A stretch of DNA of 64,000 bases, taken from the NCBI RefSeq assembly GCF_036711975.1, contig NC_091972.1, positions 10,111,001-10,175,000 on the forward strand, read 5' to 3'. Made by a program: the position numbers and the translations under genes. Shown in pieces: positions 1 through 12,200 of this stretch; position 1 is the stretch's first letter; every line of letters starts with the position of its first letter. The notes under the pieces were generated by a model. The model saw nothing but the letters and a program-made list of their open reading frames with translations, had not been told where the DNA came from and searched no databases. Source of the DNA: Onthophagus taurus. Its lineage: Eukaryota; Arthropoda; Insecta; Coleoptera; Scarabaeidae.

Positions 1-328
1 AGAATCATCCAATACAATTTTACGTGACAACGAAATTAGAACAGTAAGAAAGTCATTAGGTACAATATAAAAGTTTTGAATAAAACTTTATTTTTAGATG
101 TTTAAGAAAATTCATTCTATTTATGCTGACCATGTTTGCAATCCTTTTCACATTCCCGGAGATCAAATAATATCTAAGTAAGTTATTAATTATTAGTACA
201 TGTTTAAAAATGTAATAATACTTCTTTTATTAACATATTTATTGTTATTTGTGTTGTATTTACATATTTTTTTCTGTTTTAGGTCTTTCGATGAACAAAT
301 TAAAATGATTATGCTTGGAACAGCATGA
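1..328 (+). CDS. TRAPPC2L: TRAPPC2L, 3' end only (partial)
   Basis: Last three exons of a trafficking protein particle (TRAPP) complex subunit 2-like gene, a longin-fold subunit of the complexes that tether vesicles and activate Rab1/Rab11-type GTPases at ER-Golgi membranes. Exons by splice signals: 1-43 (donor GTAAGA at 44), 98-177 (donor GTAAGT), 283-328 (stop TGA 326-328). The joined frame reads SSNTILRDNEIRT, then FKKIHSIYADHVCNPFHIPG, then SFDEQIKMIML. This matches the family C-terminus, where human TRAPPC2L has DNEIR...FRKLH...CNPFYNPGDRI. The two introns are about 54 and 105 bp. The 5' part lies outside the window. Identification is from remembered family sequence. Confidence 0.88.
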
Positions 329-363
329 TTTTATTATTTTAAATATAAGCATTAAATATTACT

Positions 364-369
364 AATAAA
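364..369 (+). terminator. Poly(A) signal of TRAPPC2L
   Basis: AATAAA lies 36 bp after the TRAPPC2L stop codon. No stronger signal is seen before the XK-related gene. Confidence 0.6.
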
Positions 370-825
370 ACATATTTGTTAATATATTCATAGTTGTATT
401 TAATAATATGTTAATTTGGTTGCCTATATTATCAGCAAATATATTTAAATTTAATACAAATTCTTATTGGTATTAAACTTTGAAGTTTATTACAACATTT
501 ATTAATATTTTACTAACAATATTTTTTCTGAATTAGATTAGATATTTCTTTTTAATTATATTTAATTGTGTTCAAAGAAATGAGGTTATGACCATGCGCT
601 AACTTTCCACATATGCCATAACCACAATACAAAAATGGCGTACAATAACACAGTTCGTATTGGATCAGTGACCCAATCCAAACATTTATTGCGAGTTTAT
701 TTAACTTAAACCAAGTTGACAAAGTGAAAGTGACTCATAAAATTGTTCCCCGCAAAAAAAGAAACCCTAATAACAATAACGATGTTCAGTAAACTTAAAA
801 TTGCTGTTAATCGGTTAATGTTAAA
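370..825 (+). promoter_or_regulatory. Intergenic gap and presumed promoter/5' leader of the XK-related gene
   Basis: AT-rich spacer of about 455 bp between the TRAPPC2L poly(A) signal and the XK-related start. No clear TATA box is recognised. A short upstream ORF occupies 782-829 (separate entry). Confidence 0.4.
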
Positions 826-829
826 ATGA
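782..829 (+). promoter_or_regulatory. Upstream ORF overlapping the XK-related start codon
   Basis: An ATG at 782 opens a 15-codon frame whose TGA stop (827-829) overlaps the main ATG (826-828) in the arrangement ATGA. Such overlaps can couple termination on the short frame to re-initiation on the main one. It matters only if the transcript starts upstream of 782, which is not known. Confidence 0.35.
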
Positions 830-3800
830 GCGAAAAAATGAGTACGGAAGATTGTACGGTGGTGAGATTTTCCGGTGAACCATCAACGGTTCGTATCGAA
901 AACTTGAAACGCAACAACGATTTCGACAAAACGACATCATCAACAACAGCAACAACGACACCGACGTCTACAGACGGGCAAAAATTCGGCCTTTTCTATG
1001 TGATCTGTATAGCCTTATCGATTGTAACATACGTTTTTGATTTAGTGTTGGCCTGTTTTCTTTTGTATTTTTACACGGTGAACGGGAATGTTGTTTATTT
1101 CGCGTTAACTTTAACGTTTATCGTCGTACCTGCACTTTTTATTACAGCCTTTAGTCTTCGATGGTAAGTCAAATTAACTTATTATTATAATGTTTTTGAT
1201 TTGTAAGAAAATAAAACAATTTTAATAAAGTTACTCTTATAATGTTAAAAATAGTTCTGCACTTGCGTATTAGTATTTTATCATGGCTTAAAAGTAATGC
1301 GCAGGTGTTGCAATTCTGCCGCGCGCATGTTTGGACATACCAAAGAATGTTTGCGCGGCAAATGCGAGACATGCCCCGCTTACTAAAAATGTTCGCAAGC
1401 AGCAAGAATGCCGCGCAATTGCAGAAGAATGCTTGATGTAAATTAGCCAAGAATCTAGCAGCCAGATTAAATGTGGTAACAAATGTCAATATCGTTTGTA
1501 CCTACAGGAAATAGATTGTGAGGAAATATCTGAGGATTTAGTTTTAATATTTATTAAATGGATTGAAGAAGGAGGATTATTTCCAAATCAATTACAAATT
1601 GCAAAAGTGTTTCCAATACACAACAGAAACGAAACAAAATATGAAAACTTTAGGCTAAATACTAGAAGAATTGATCAATAAGTTTTTGGTAAACTTTCTT
1701 GAAAACAAACTGATTCTGCATAACAGCCAGCATGGTTATAGATCAACAACTACTGCAATAATTAACCGGGTACAAGAAATAGTTGAAAAACATGATAACA
1801 ATGAGAAGGTTAAAATAGCTTGCTGCGACTTAAGTAGTACTTTTGATACTGTTAACCACTGTAATCTAATGCGCTAACAACACTTTTATGGCGTAAGAGG
1901 TTTCGTATTGCCTACAGATCTTAGATATTCTACGCATTGCACTTAAGCCAGTCCTATTCTACCCTGTGTTGTCAATACATGAGCCTAGTACATGATCTGG
2001 TCTATGTTAGTTACTTCTCTGTATGTTTATCAATTGGACCGCATTATACATCACTTGATTAAGCGACATTTCATCGTTTTCAGAGATTTTCATGCTGTCT
2101 GGTAGGTAAGGGTGTAATTTATCTTAGAAAAAATGCAGAATACCGAAAGACCTAAAATTATTACCTAAATTACCTATTTGTTTTAAAGGATAAAGCTAAA
2201 CGCCAATCACGTTATACGATTTTAAGTCCGATTTGCATTATACGTCTAAGAACCGACTTAGATACGATTTTTATTGCACTAAAACTAGACTATCACTAGA
2301 ACTAACACAAGACCTAGAACTAGAATCATTCGGGTGTAGCCGTCTGGAGAGACGTGGGACTAAATCCGAATGTTTTTAGTTCTGGGTTTAGTGTTAGTTC
2401 TAATAAAAATTGAAATACAATCACTTCCGGTTTGAAACGTCAACGTCACTTTTGACATATTTGTCATCTTCATTAAAAAGCTTTAAAATGAGTCCAAAGA
2501 TGACGTACTTATCTCAAAAAACAAAAAAGTTAGAATAAAAAACATTAAACCCGAAGTTAGCAACAATGAAGACAGCAATTTAATTTTTAAATATTAATAC
2601 CAACCTTAATTTTTGATTCTTTCTATTACATTTCCGTTTTTGTGACAAATTTTAACTCATTTTATAAAAATTAAGAATATGTCAAAATTGACGTTGACAT
2701 TCTTAACCGGAAGTTGACCGGTTATAACTTCATTAATATTGAAGATAAACATGTCGTGTTTGTACTCATTTTCACAAATATGTCAAAATTGAGGTTGACA
2801 TTTTAAACCTGAAGTTAGTTATCATATAATAGAAGTTTTATAACTGAAGTTAATCTAGTGTTAGTCACTTTTCCGCACTTTCTTTTTATTTTTAACGTGT
2901 TTTTGGGTCATTTCACATTGATTAAAAGTTTCTCAATATTTCTTTTGTTAAAAAAGAGCGTTCTTAAATTTTAACCTGTAAACTTGTAACACTTCGTCCT
3001 TAATTTCATTTTACAACTTTTTAAACTTTAATTTTGTAAGTTAGTAACTAATAATCTGATTTCTGTGATCTTTTTTAACAAAACAAAAAGTAATATTAAG
3101 AAACTTGTTTGTAAAATGGATAAGATGAGGGATGTATTAACATCTCTCATCTTATAAATAGATTACTATTTGTAGAGTCTCTGAAAATGGCCAAGGGCCG
3201 AAACTGGTTAGACTTAAACTTACTTGGTTAGTCATCATTTTGTCTCTAGTTTTAGTGATTAAATTTATGCCACGACTTATAGAAACACCCTGTATGCCCT
3301 CTGTGCTTGTGATAGCTGTCATCAGTGTTCTGTGATAAAAGTTCTGAGAAGTCTTATATTTTTAGAGAGATGAAAACGAAAATCCCATTTTTCTCAACAT
3401 TATTCATTTGCCGCTTAGTCAAGTGATGCACAACGCGGTCCAATTGTAGAGTCATGTTCTATCTCAATGAAAATCCACCGAAGTTAGTTTCGAATTGACT
3501 CCTGGCTCAACCCTGTTCGTGTCTTGTAAACGTATGTCACATTTGTCTTGTATCAATGGTTTTGACAACGAGGGATTCTCATTAAATAAGAACAGGATTA
3601 TTCTTATACTACTTGCATTCGCTTTATTATTATTCGCCTTATTATATTATTATCTTGACCTGCATAACGAGTTATTTTAAGGGTGGCGAACAAATCATTA
3701 AGACTGTAAGTAAGAGCATTAAAATAGTCTGGAAAAAGTGTTTAAGATTTTTTTTATGTTTCCAGAAGGTCTAACACAAGGTGTGGAATACGAAACAAAT

Positions 3801-6800
3801 GTCTAAAATGACACAAAAAGGGATAACAAAACATTTGGAATAGTATATTAAAAAACAAGTTTCGTAAAACACTTTTAAAATGCACGAATTTAAGTTGAAA
3901 AACGAGTGGCGAAACCACGAGTTTTTTAATGAATGAGTGCTTTAGGTCTTATGAAACGTGTTTTTATGCTTTTTTTATAATTCGCGATTTTATCCTCTTT
4001 TTTTAACAAAAATAAAATAAATTTTGACAATGTAGGGAAATAGGTATTTAGCAGTTGGTAACACCATGACACTTGAAAATGGAAATTTGAATTGACAATT
4101 AGAAATTGTCAAAACACAAAATGTATTCATCTGAAAAAAATGTTTTATGTACACTTCCCAAAATAAGAGAAATTGTTCAGAGTTCAATGTCCTCATCATT
4201 GTGGACTTATATTCGATGTTAAGAACGTGTTTAAACATCCATATACAAAAATTGTCACGTTGACAACTAGAAAAATTAATGAACCAATGTTACTAACTTG
4301 AACTGGTTCATCAGATGCTGTAAGGAGCTTAAATTAACGTCGCGAATAACAAAAAATGTATTATCTGGCTTATATTGATAAGATCCGTGAATAGGATCTT
4401 TAAGCAACTTTAAATTTTTTGAGTCACAGATTGACTGAAAAAAGAAGATTAGATTAAAGTTGTTCATTTCTAAGAAAGAAAAAAAAATTGTTTTTTCAAT
4501 GATTCTAAAAGATACTAATTTTAAAAAGGTAATTTCGAATGAAAAGATTTGAACGAGTTTTAATCGAATAAGTTTTCTTTTTATTTTTTCAAGTCGATTT
4601 CACTTCTAAATCTATTTTTAGCCATTACACCTAATTTTGTAACCACTAACGTAAGGTTTAGATTATTCAAGGCTATATCTGAGCCTCGAAAAGAAAATTT
4701 AAACAAATCCTATTAATCTAGTTTATCCTAGCATTCTTTACCAAACTCACACTTACTTATGTTTATTGTTGAATCATATGAATAAAATTTTTCACGAGTT
4801 ATTTTTGTTATATTTTCAACGACACACAAATAAATTGATGTCATTGTATTACAATGTTAAATTGAAAGTGAATGGTACGTTATTATCTCTACCATTCAAT
4901 TAGCAATTATCACTGTTTGTTTTTAAATCAACCCAAAATAAGATTTTGAAATATTTTTTGTTTTATTTTTAGGTACATCGTCGATTATGATGATCCGTCC
5001 TTAGGAAAAGTACCTTTATGGCAATGGACCATTAGAATAATATTTTTATTATTACAAGTATCACCTCTTTTACGATACATCGACACATTGGTTTACGGAA
5101 TTCGAAGTAACATAGCGAAACGCACAACTGGATTAGATCAATGGTACATGGTTTATTACAAACGGATGCTCGACGAAGATACAAACGCTGCTCTTCTTCG
5201 ATTGTTCCATTGTTTCCTGTTTAGCGGGCCTCAAGCGGTTATACAACTTACATTTTTGATTGGAGAAGTATCCAATCGCGACAAAAGACTACTTTTAGAT
5301 ATAGGTAGGTCGCTAATTATTTTTTAAACCATTATATTGTTAATATTCTTTTGAAGCGTTTTTTATATGGAAATCATGTTGTGTGGTTAGTTGGCTCGTT
5401 TGAATAATTACAGGGACGTTTTTAGAAAACATCCGTTTATTTTGTGAACATGTAGGTCACTTATGGTGTAATTACACCGTTATAAACAGGTGATTAAATA
5501 TGCAAAAGTCAAGTGTGGTTATAAACGGTGGAACAGTTTCACGTTGAAGTTTTCATTTAATTTGTTGTTTACCATTTCGGTGACCATGAAGTTGTCACTG
5601 TTCATTATAAACTGGAATATTAAAGTTGTTTGTGTAAGTTATTAACAGGAATTGACGACGTAGGAAATGTTATTGAACTATTTAATATGTAACAATGTGG
5701 GGGAGAATATTAGAAGAAATCTATGGGAATTGAAATTGAAGTTATAATATTTTTAAATATTAAATTTAGTTGTTTTAACTACTTCCGCCTAATCTATGTA
5801 GAGAAACACAAGCACAAGTCATAAAACTACTATACTCTATACTATCTATGTTACATTACACTACAAGATAAACAAACCAACACCTCCATTGGAGAAAGAT
5901 GTAACATATAGGATATAGTTAAATGGACAAAAAATCTATTTGAAGACTTATTTCTCAACTTTTTATGGCAACCTCAGGTTAATTTACATCTAAATTACTT
6001 CCCCTAATGCATTTAAGGTTCGGATTCAAGTTCCAGTCCGAGTTGAATTGAATGGAATAGCTTAATTGAGTTGGGTTGTTTAGGAAATTATTAACTGGAT
6101 TCAATTTAAAAATGTTACAACGAATTTTCAGCCCAAAATATGAGAACATAACATACTATATGAATACTTAAGCAATCTTGTTGAAGGAGAAAACATTGTT
6201 AGCTTTGCCAAAGCTCAAAGAATAAGATAGATGGGACACAACTTAAGAATGAGTGAAACCAGGAAAGCAAAGTTTTTTTATGTGAATTTTTTGTGAATGT
6301 GATGACCAGTAAGCAACCTTTGTAGATCTTTAATAGGCATTGCTTAGAATACAATGGACGCGGAATACAGAATACAATCGAATGGAACAGAGTAGGGGAG
6401 GTCTATGTCCAACAATGGACGCAGATTGCTGCTTGATGATGATGATGAATCCTACCTACAAAAACAGATTGTACAGGTGTTTCAAATTCGATGTCCGGAT
6501 AGGCTATCACAGAAACTCTAAGAGAGTTTACAGTTTCCTGTAAATTACGGTACTATAGCTAAAAAATTAAAAAAAACATATTTCTCCAATCCAAAACAAT
6601 GCAATTCATTAAATATTTCCGTATTAACAGTTGGTGTAATAAACATAATTATTTGTTTTTAAATACCAGAAAATCAATACCCGTAATTTACAGGAAACTG
6701 TAAATTTCATTTCTTCGACGACACTAGATTTCGGCGGCGTATAGAAATTTTATAAAAAAAAGTTTATTTTTAGATTTATTCTAAAACAATAAAAAATAGA

Positions 6801-8226
6801 CCTGTCGAACCCTATATTTATCAGAAAAAAATAACGAATTTAATAAGCGAATAATCAGTGGTTGTTTCCATTAAAAAAAATGAATATTGTCATATCTCAA
6901 AATCTAAAACTGAAAACATTTTTTTGACTACTTCATCAAATTCTCTGTAAAAAAGTGTCCATGTAATGTGTTAGTTATAATACTCCACTTATAATAATAA
7001 CCAAGATAATTGCTGGTTTTACGATATTTTGAAATTTGGCCTCTAGGGGAAAAACATAGGACGATAGCGCTTTGAGGTTTTCGACATTGGAATTTATTTA
7101 AAAAAAGAGATCGAGACATGTAAGCTACTTTTTTTCTAACTCTTACAGTTTCCGAGATAGCCTATTTGGACATCGAATTTGAACCACCCTGTAAAACAGT
7201 GAATATCTTTATCTTCCCGATAAATTTATCGGCCGGATAGTTACCAGATAGATTTATCGTAATGTTGTATAATCGGCCTTAAACGGGAGCATATGACTCG
7301 TTATAAACATTTATTGCAGTATGGGTTGTTAAATGTTATTATTTTAAAAGTTGCATCTCACCTCAAATTATCGATATCATTCACGGAAATATCAATTTGA
7401 TCAATTAATATAAGTTAATGTTTTTAGATTTAACGGTTCTTCAAGCTTGGACAGTTTTAGCAGCCTTAATGTCAATAGGATGGTCTTTAACGTCATATCA
7501 CAGATCCGTAAGATACTCAAGGGATGATAAAGAAAAAATTGGGTGGACCGGCGTCTTTATAGCATTTTGCTGGCATCTAATGAGCGCTTGTAAGAATTTC
7601 AAATTCATTTTTATTAATTTTTTATCAATGCATCTAATTTCCATTTCTTATTATGTACTTATAGTGTCTAGAGTATTGGCCTTGGGTTTATTAGCTTCAG
7701 TATTCCCAATATGGATGGGTGTGATATGCGCGCTTCATTGGGGCATGATGGCCACCTGGTTAGCTCTTGGACAACATCAATCAGCAGCTTGTAGCAACAG
7801 ATGTGAAGAATTATTGTTATCTACAGCCTTAGGACTAGCATATGTGTTAGCATTTATTTCACCAAGGGATGGACCTACTAGATATGTCTATTTGGCTTAT
7901 TATTTAGTATGTTTTATGGAAAATACTGGAGCTTTGGTTGTATGGTTAGTAATTTTTTCAAGTTAATTAATTTAATTGATCGTTTAAATTGTTGTATATG
8001 TTTTTATTATAGGTGTGTTCAACGAAATTCAAATGATAACCCAGAGTTATATTACGGCGCTGTAATAGTTCAAGTTGCATCATTTCTATTGGCGATAGTG
8101 TTTATGTTAATTTACTATAGACATTGTCATCCTTCGACAGCAAATCGATCTAAAGTGTTGCAAATAACCGATCCAGGTTGTTCAGATTACGACCCTAAAT
8201 TGGGTCCAAGACGGTCCTGTTCCTGA
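826..8226 (+). CDS. XK-related protein (XKR family membrane protein)
   Basis: Five exons: 826-1163, 4973-5304, 7428-7589, 7665-7944, 8013-8226. Together they total 1326 nt with every splice phase consistent, giving 441 aa. XKR proteins are multi-pass plasma-membrane proteins; some members scramble phospholipids between leaflets. Visible: a polar Ser/Thr-rich N-terminus (about 50 residues), hydrophobic spans from about residue 55, the segment DDPSLGKVPLWQW after the first junction, the family-like FSGPQAVIQL region in exon 2, SRVLALGLLASVFP in exon 4, and a polar tail ending RRSCS. The first and second introns are large (3.8 and 2.1 kb) and contain transposon debris; the last two are about 70 bp. 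No caspase-type cleavage site was recognised, so activation cannot be inferred. The family is confident, the exact paralogue is not. Confidence 0.85.
1496..1880 (+). mobile_element. Non-LTR retrotransposon reverse transcriptase relic
   Basis: Two neighbouring frames together resemble the start of a jockey/CR1-type reverse transcriptase: an IAKVFPIHNRN block (cf. K...VIPIYK), then HNSQHGYRSTTTAI, then KIACCDLSSTFDTVNH (cf. FLDLSKAFDTVNH). The catalytic first aspartate block is present but mutated, and the frame breaks at about 1680 and 1877. Inactive fragment within an intron. Confidence 0.7.
2270..2410. repeat. Fragment of the pogo-family repeat
   Basis: Alternating CTAGAACTA/TAGTTCTAG-type runs flank a CGGGTGTAGCCGTCTGGAG core. 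The same composite occurs at 44780-44890 inside the large pogo-type element and in part at 60720-60990. No terminal repeats are seen here. Confidence 0.45.
2420..2830. repeat. Short cluster of inverted and direct repeats
   Basis: A unit containing AATATGTCAAAATTGACGTT followed by an ACCGGAAGTTG-like end appears in direct orientation near 2670-2715 and 2775-2820, and inverted near 2425-2475. It resembles a degenerate MITE or rearranged tandem repeat. Confidence 0.45.
5305..7427 (+). other. XK-related intron 2 (2.1 kb)
   Basis: Intron bounded by GTAGGT and AG. It contains a foldback-type element (6474-7191) and otherwise AT-rich sequence without a recognised gene. Confidence 0.7.
6474..7191. 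mobile_element. Deleted copy of a TA-target foldback DNA element
   Basis: The element starts CAGGTGTTTCAAATTCGATG and ends CATCGAATTTGAACCACCCTG, with TA on both sides (6472-6473, 7192-7193). It is the same family as 52755-54171, but the left arm has lost most of its length: after about 52 bp it jumps to the TTTACAGTTTCCTGTAAAT segment. A non-autonomous Tc1/mariner-like superfamily is inferred from the TA duplication. No transposase is present. Confidence 0.75.
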
Positions 8227-9211
8227 TCTTTAGTGTACCTGTAATTCTAATAGTGTATAGTTTTACTTAAAGTAAACCAACAAGAAAAAAAAATAAGAAG
8301 AAAAGATACGGCGGTGATAGAAGAGTGAGATTTTAATTTTTAAGTTTTAAACCCACAAAAGTTTGTATTATTTTGGATATTAATGAAAACGAAAAGCGTC
8401 AAAAATTTTATAGTATACACAGTATTAAGTGAGATGTGATATATCATAATTTATTATTATTTTTGTTTATAAATTTTTAATGGATATGGAAAGTATTTTT
8501 TAAACAATTATTCTTGTAAATAAGGTTAAGGAAATGGAAGTTGTACATTTTTGTTATGTAAATATTTAATGCAATTAAAATAATCTAGTAGACTACGAAT
8601 TCGGGCTTAAGCTTTCAAGGCCTACTATTTTATTGATATTTATTATTCAATAAGAGGTTGAACAGAGAGCATATTTTCTAATTCTAATGCTGAACAGGGT
8701 CAAGGGATTCTCTACAATATAACTTTAAAAATCTTACAAAAATAAGAATCAAAATTAGAAATTAAAGTTGTGCCAATGATTGCACCCCTCACATAGAAAA
8801 CCCTTTTTAGTGTTGGACGTTGCCTTATTATACACTTAACACAAACGAAAAGATGTAATATATTGAGCGGTTAATGCTTTAATTGCGTATATAGTTTATG
8901 AAGCTGTTAAAAATGCCTAAATAAGCATAAAGTTGAACAAAAAAAGATTATAATGAAAAGTACTTAATTAAATTGTTAAGGGTTATTTTTTAAATTGACA
9001 CATGTATTTAAATTTATTAATAATATGAATTGGTGCCAAAAATAAAAAAGTTATATAAAATTATTTTCTTTTTATATTTTTTCAAAAATTTTAACACCAT
9101 CTTTTGGTGGATACACAAAGCTTCAAGTTTACTATTTAAACGTCAAATAAAACTTAAACATAAAAACATAACCTCACAACATTAAAAAAGAAAATATCAA
9201 ATTTTTCAATT
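8227..9211 (+). other. 3' UTR of the XK-related gene and promoter region of IntS7
   Basis: About 985 bp of AT-rich sequence without a coding exon. It must contain the XK-related 3' end and the IntS7 promoter; an AATAAA occurs near 9043, but its use is unknown. Confidence 0.4.
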
Positions 9212-12200
9212 ATGTTAGGTGTTAGAGTGAATATTTTTATAGATAATAGTCTTGGAGAACCCGAACAAGACGCAAATTCCGCATTAACGGAATTAGATAA
9301 AGGATTGAGATCAGGAAAAGTCGGGGAACAATGCGAGGCAATCGTTCGATTTCCGCGTCTTTTCGAAAAATATCCATTTCCGATTCTAATTAACGCGTCT
9401 TTATTAAAATTAGCTGACGTTTTTCGTGTAGGGTAAGGTATTCATAAAAAAAATTAACAATATAATAAATAACATAACCTCAAATTTAGAAATAATTTTT
9501 TACGAATGTGCGTATTGCGAGTTTGCCAGCAAAGTGAGAAGCATTTAGATAAAATTTCCAATGTTGACGAATTCGTTAAACGAATCTTCAGTGTTATACA
9601 CAGTAACGATCCTATAGCTCGAGCTTTAACTTTGAGAACTTTAGGTGCTGTTGCTGGAATTATTCCCGAGAGGCAACAAGTACATCATAGCATAAGAAGC
9701 AGCTTAGATTCACATGATAACGTTGAAATTGAAGCTGCTATTTGTGCCGCCACACAATTTGCAGCTCAATCAAAGTAAAGTTTTTATAAATCATTTAATG
9801 TATAGTTTGTTAAGCTAAATAACTTTTTAGAACATTTGCAATCAGTATGTGCAACAAAATTTCAAATATGATTCAAGGCCAATCAACCCCAGCTAGTATG
9901 AAATTAGAATTGATTCCTATCCTACAATACATGTATCATGACACTCATACAGCAGCGATGGTTAGAAAACTTGCAACAGATCTTCTACCAGGTTATCCCG
10001 CGGAAGATTTCGTCCAGGTTATTTTAACAACACTAACTAAATTAGCTGCAACCACTCTTGTTGATATTCCAAGTCAAGTTGAACTTTTATTGGAGTATTT
10101 ACACGAAGATTCTCGATTTCAAATCAAATCTAGTGTTTTGCAACAATTGTATGAGTTAGCTAAACCAGGTGCTCATCTTTGGCCCCCAGGGGCTGTTGAT
10201 TCAATCATTGATATGGCTTATACAACTGAATCGCCAAGAATATTAAGACTTTCTTTACGTAAGTAATTGAAATAAGTGAATAATTTAAAGAAAATATTTT
10301 TATTTTTTAAAGGTGTTATAAAAGTATTGGTGGAATCTCCTTTAATTTGTGCTCAACATCAAGATCCTGACTCTAAATTAAGGAAATTGTGTTTAAATAT
10401 GTCGCTAAGTTCAAGGATTTGTTTGGCGGTTCAAGCAATTCAAATTTTAACACAAATTTTGTGTTACGGGTAGGTTATAAATTGTTTTTATTATTTGTTA
10501 ATTCAGGTAATGTTAAAATCATTATAGATTTGTTGAAAATTCTCAAGTTTCTGGTACAAATGACGTCATCCAAGCTTTAGAATCATTAATCTTACTGTTA
10601 ACTCAATCTGAAGACAAAAATCAATTGGAATTAAAGTTAACTTTAAAATGCGCCGTTCGTTTGTGTGAATACAAATTGGATTATTGCGAAAAATTTCTTC
10701 AACTACTTGGTTCTAGATTAGGATCAGTTGATAGTGAGTTACTTTTTTCCTTCTCAACTACTAGCCTTGCCAAATCAAGGTCCTTTAACTTAGAAATCGA
10801 TCTTTGATACTGTTCTATGAAAAAAATAGCGGAAAAGTTACTCTAATCACCAGAACTTGGACAGTTTAGGAAACTTGCGCCGCTCTCAGGGTTGCCAGGT
10901 TAGAATGTCCTGAGCCATGTCATAAAAAATCGTGAGATTTGTTTAAAAATCACTCAATTTTAATAATATGTGTTACATATAGGCATAGGATTCAAGTAAA
11001 ATACTTTAGACAACGTTTGTATATAAAAGTGATACAATTAAAAGGAAATAAATTACAGGTTAAGTAAATTCGTAGCACCATCTAGCGGCGAATAGATGTA
11101 ACTAATAGTGAAATTTACAGTAACCTACAATTCGAGTTGAAAATGCTATGATTTTACTTTGATTTTATTAACACTAATTATTATATTATTTTTGTAATAA
11201 AATCATCAGAAGTACATGTCAAATCGTCTTTCGAGGTCTCAGGATAAATCGTGAGCGATTGTGTCCTTCCGCATGCTTTGTTTTTAGAGTCACTTCCTTA
11301 ACTGTTGGAGCCCTGGCGGTTAAGATTGAACTCTAGAATCAATTACTGTTTATTTAACACTATTGCCTTGTTTTTAATCTCATTAGTAATTGAAATACAA
11401 GTTGTAATCGTTTGATTACAAAATCTATTAAAACACTCTACTTACAACTTCATATTTTATTTATAAATATAAAAAAATACATTATAATGTTTATTTGTTG
11501 TGAAATAATTTAAAACACTTTTTGGATTCGGTAACACATAATCTAGAATTAGACTTCTCACACATTAGACGACTGGTACTTTTGACACAGTGGCTATGGC
11601 CAATGCTATAGTTATCGAATCTAAACTGTTTCAGCAGCATGTATTTGTAACTCAGTGCAGCATAATCTATTCTATACAACAACCAAGCACTTACAACGCA
11701 TATATCCAAAGATAAGCAAATATTGAAAAATACCAACCCATGTGCCAAATGCCAGCCATGTATTTATTGTTTATTATTCTTTGCTTTAGCCTCTTTACAG
11801 CACTTGAAAGCTCAATCCCATGCAGAGTACATGTACTACCTAACGGGACAGCTTTATTGTCAAACTATTTTACATTGATTAGTCCTTTTTCTTTATCAAC
11901 TTTGTAATTCAAATGACCCTTTCGTTGCTTTTTTAAAACTTGATCTGTTTCAATGGGACAACCGGCAATTCTATTACTTCGCAACGTTCCAAGATTATGT
12001 ATATTACATCTATATTACATCTATCATAGAGCGGTAGACCAGCAAAATAGTTATCAAAAACTAGCGATGCATTTTCAGAATCATGGAAAGATTTCGACAA
12101 AGCTATTACAACTCCTACTCCAACACCCACATCACTTTCTTCTTGCTGAGTGCATTGATACTTCGATGACGTTGTTTGAATGTGTTAGCTTCCTGGTAAG

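Larger units (their letters stand above)
1164..4972 (+). other. XK-related intron 1 (3.8 kb)
   Basis: Intron bounded by GTAAGT and AG. It holds a non-LTR reverse transcriptase relic (1496-1880), a pogo-family repeat fragment (about 2270-2410) and a short inverted/direct repeat cluster (2420-2830). The rest (2840-4970) is AT-rich with no gene seen. Confidence 0.7.

Noticed and set aside
1242-1489. Overlapping frames on both strands in XK-related intron 1
   Set aside because: They come from a short GC-richer imperfect repeat (GCGCGGCAAATGCGAG-like) with no protein resemblance.
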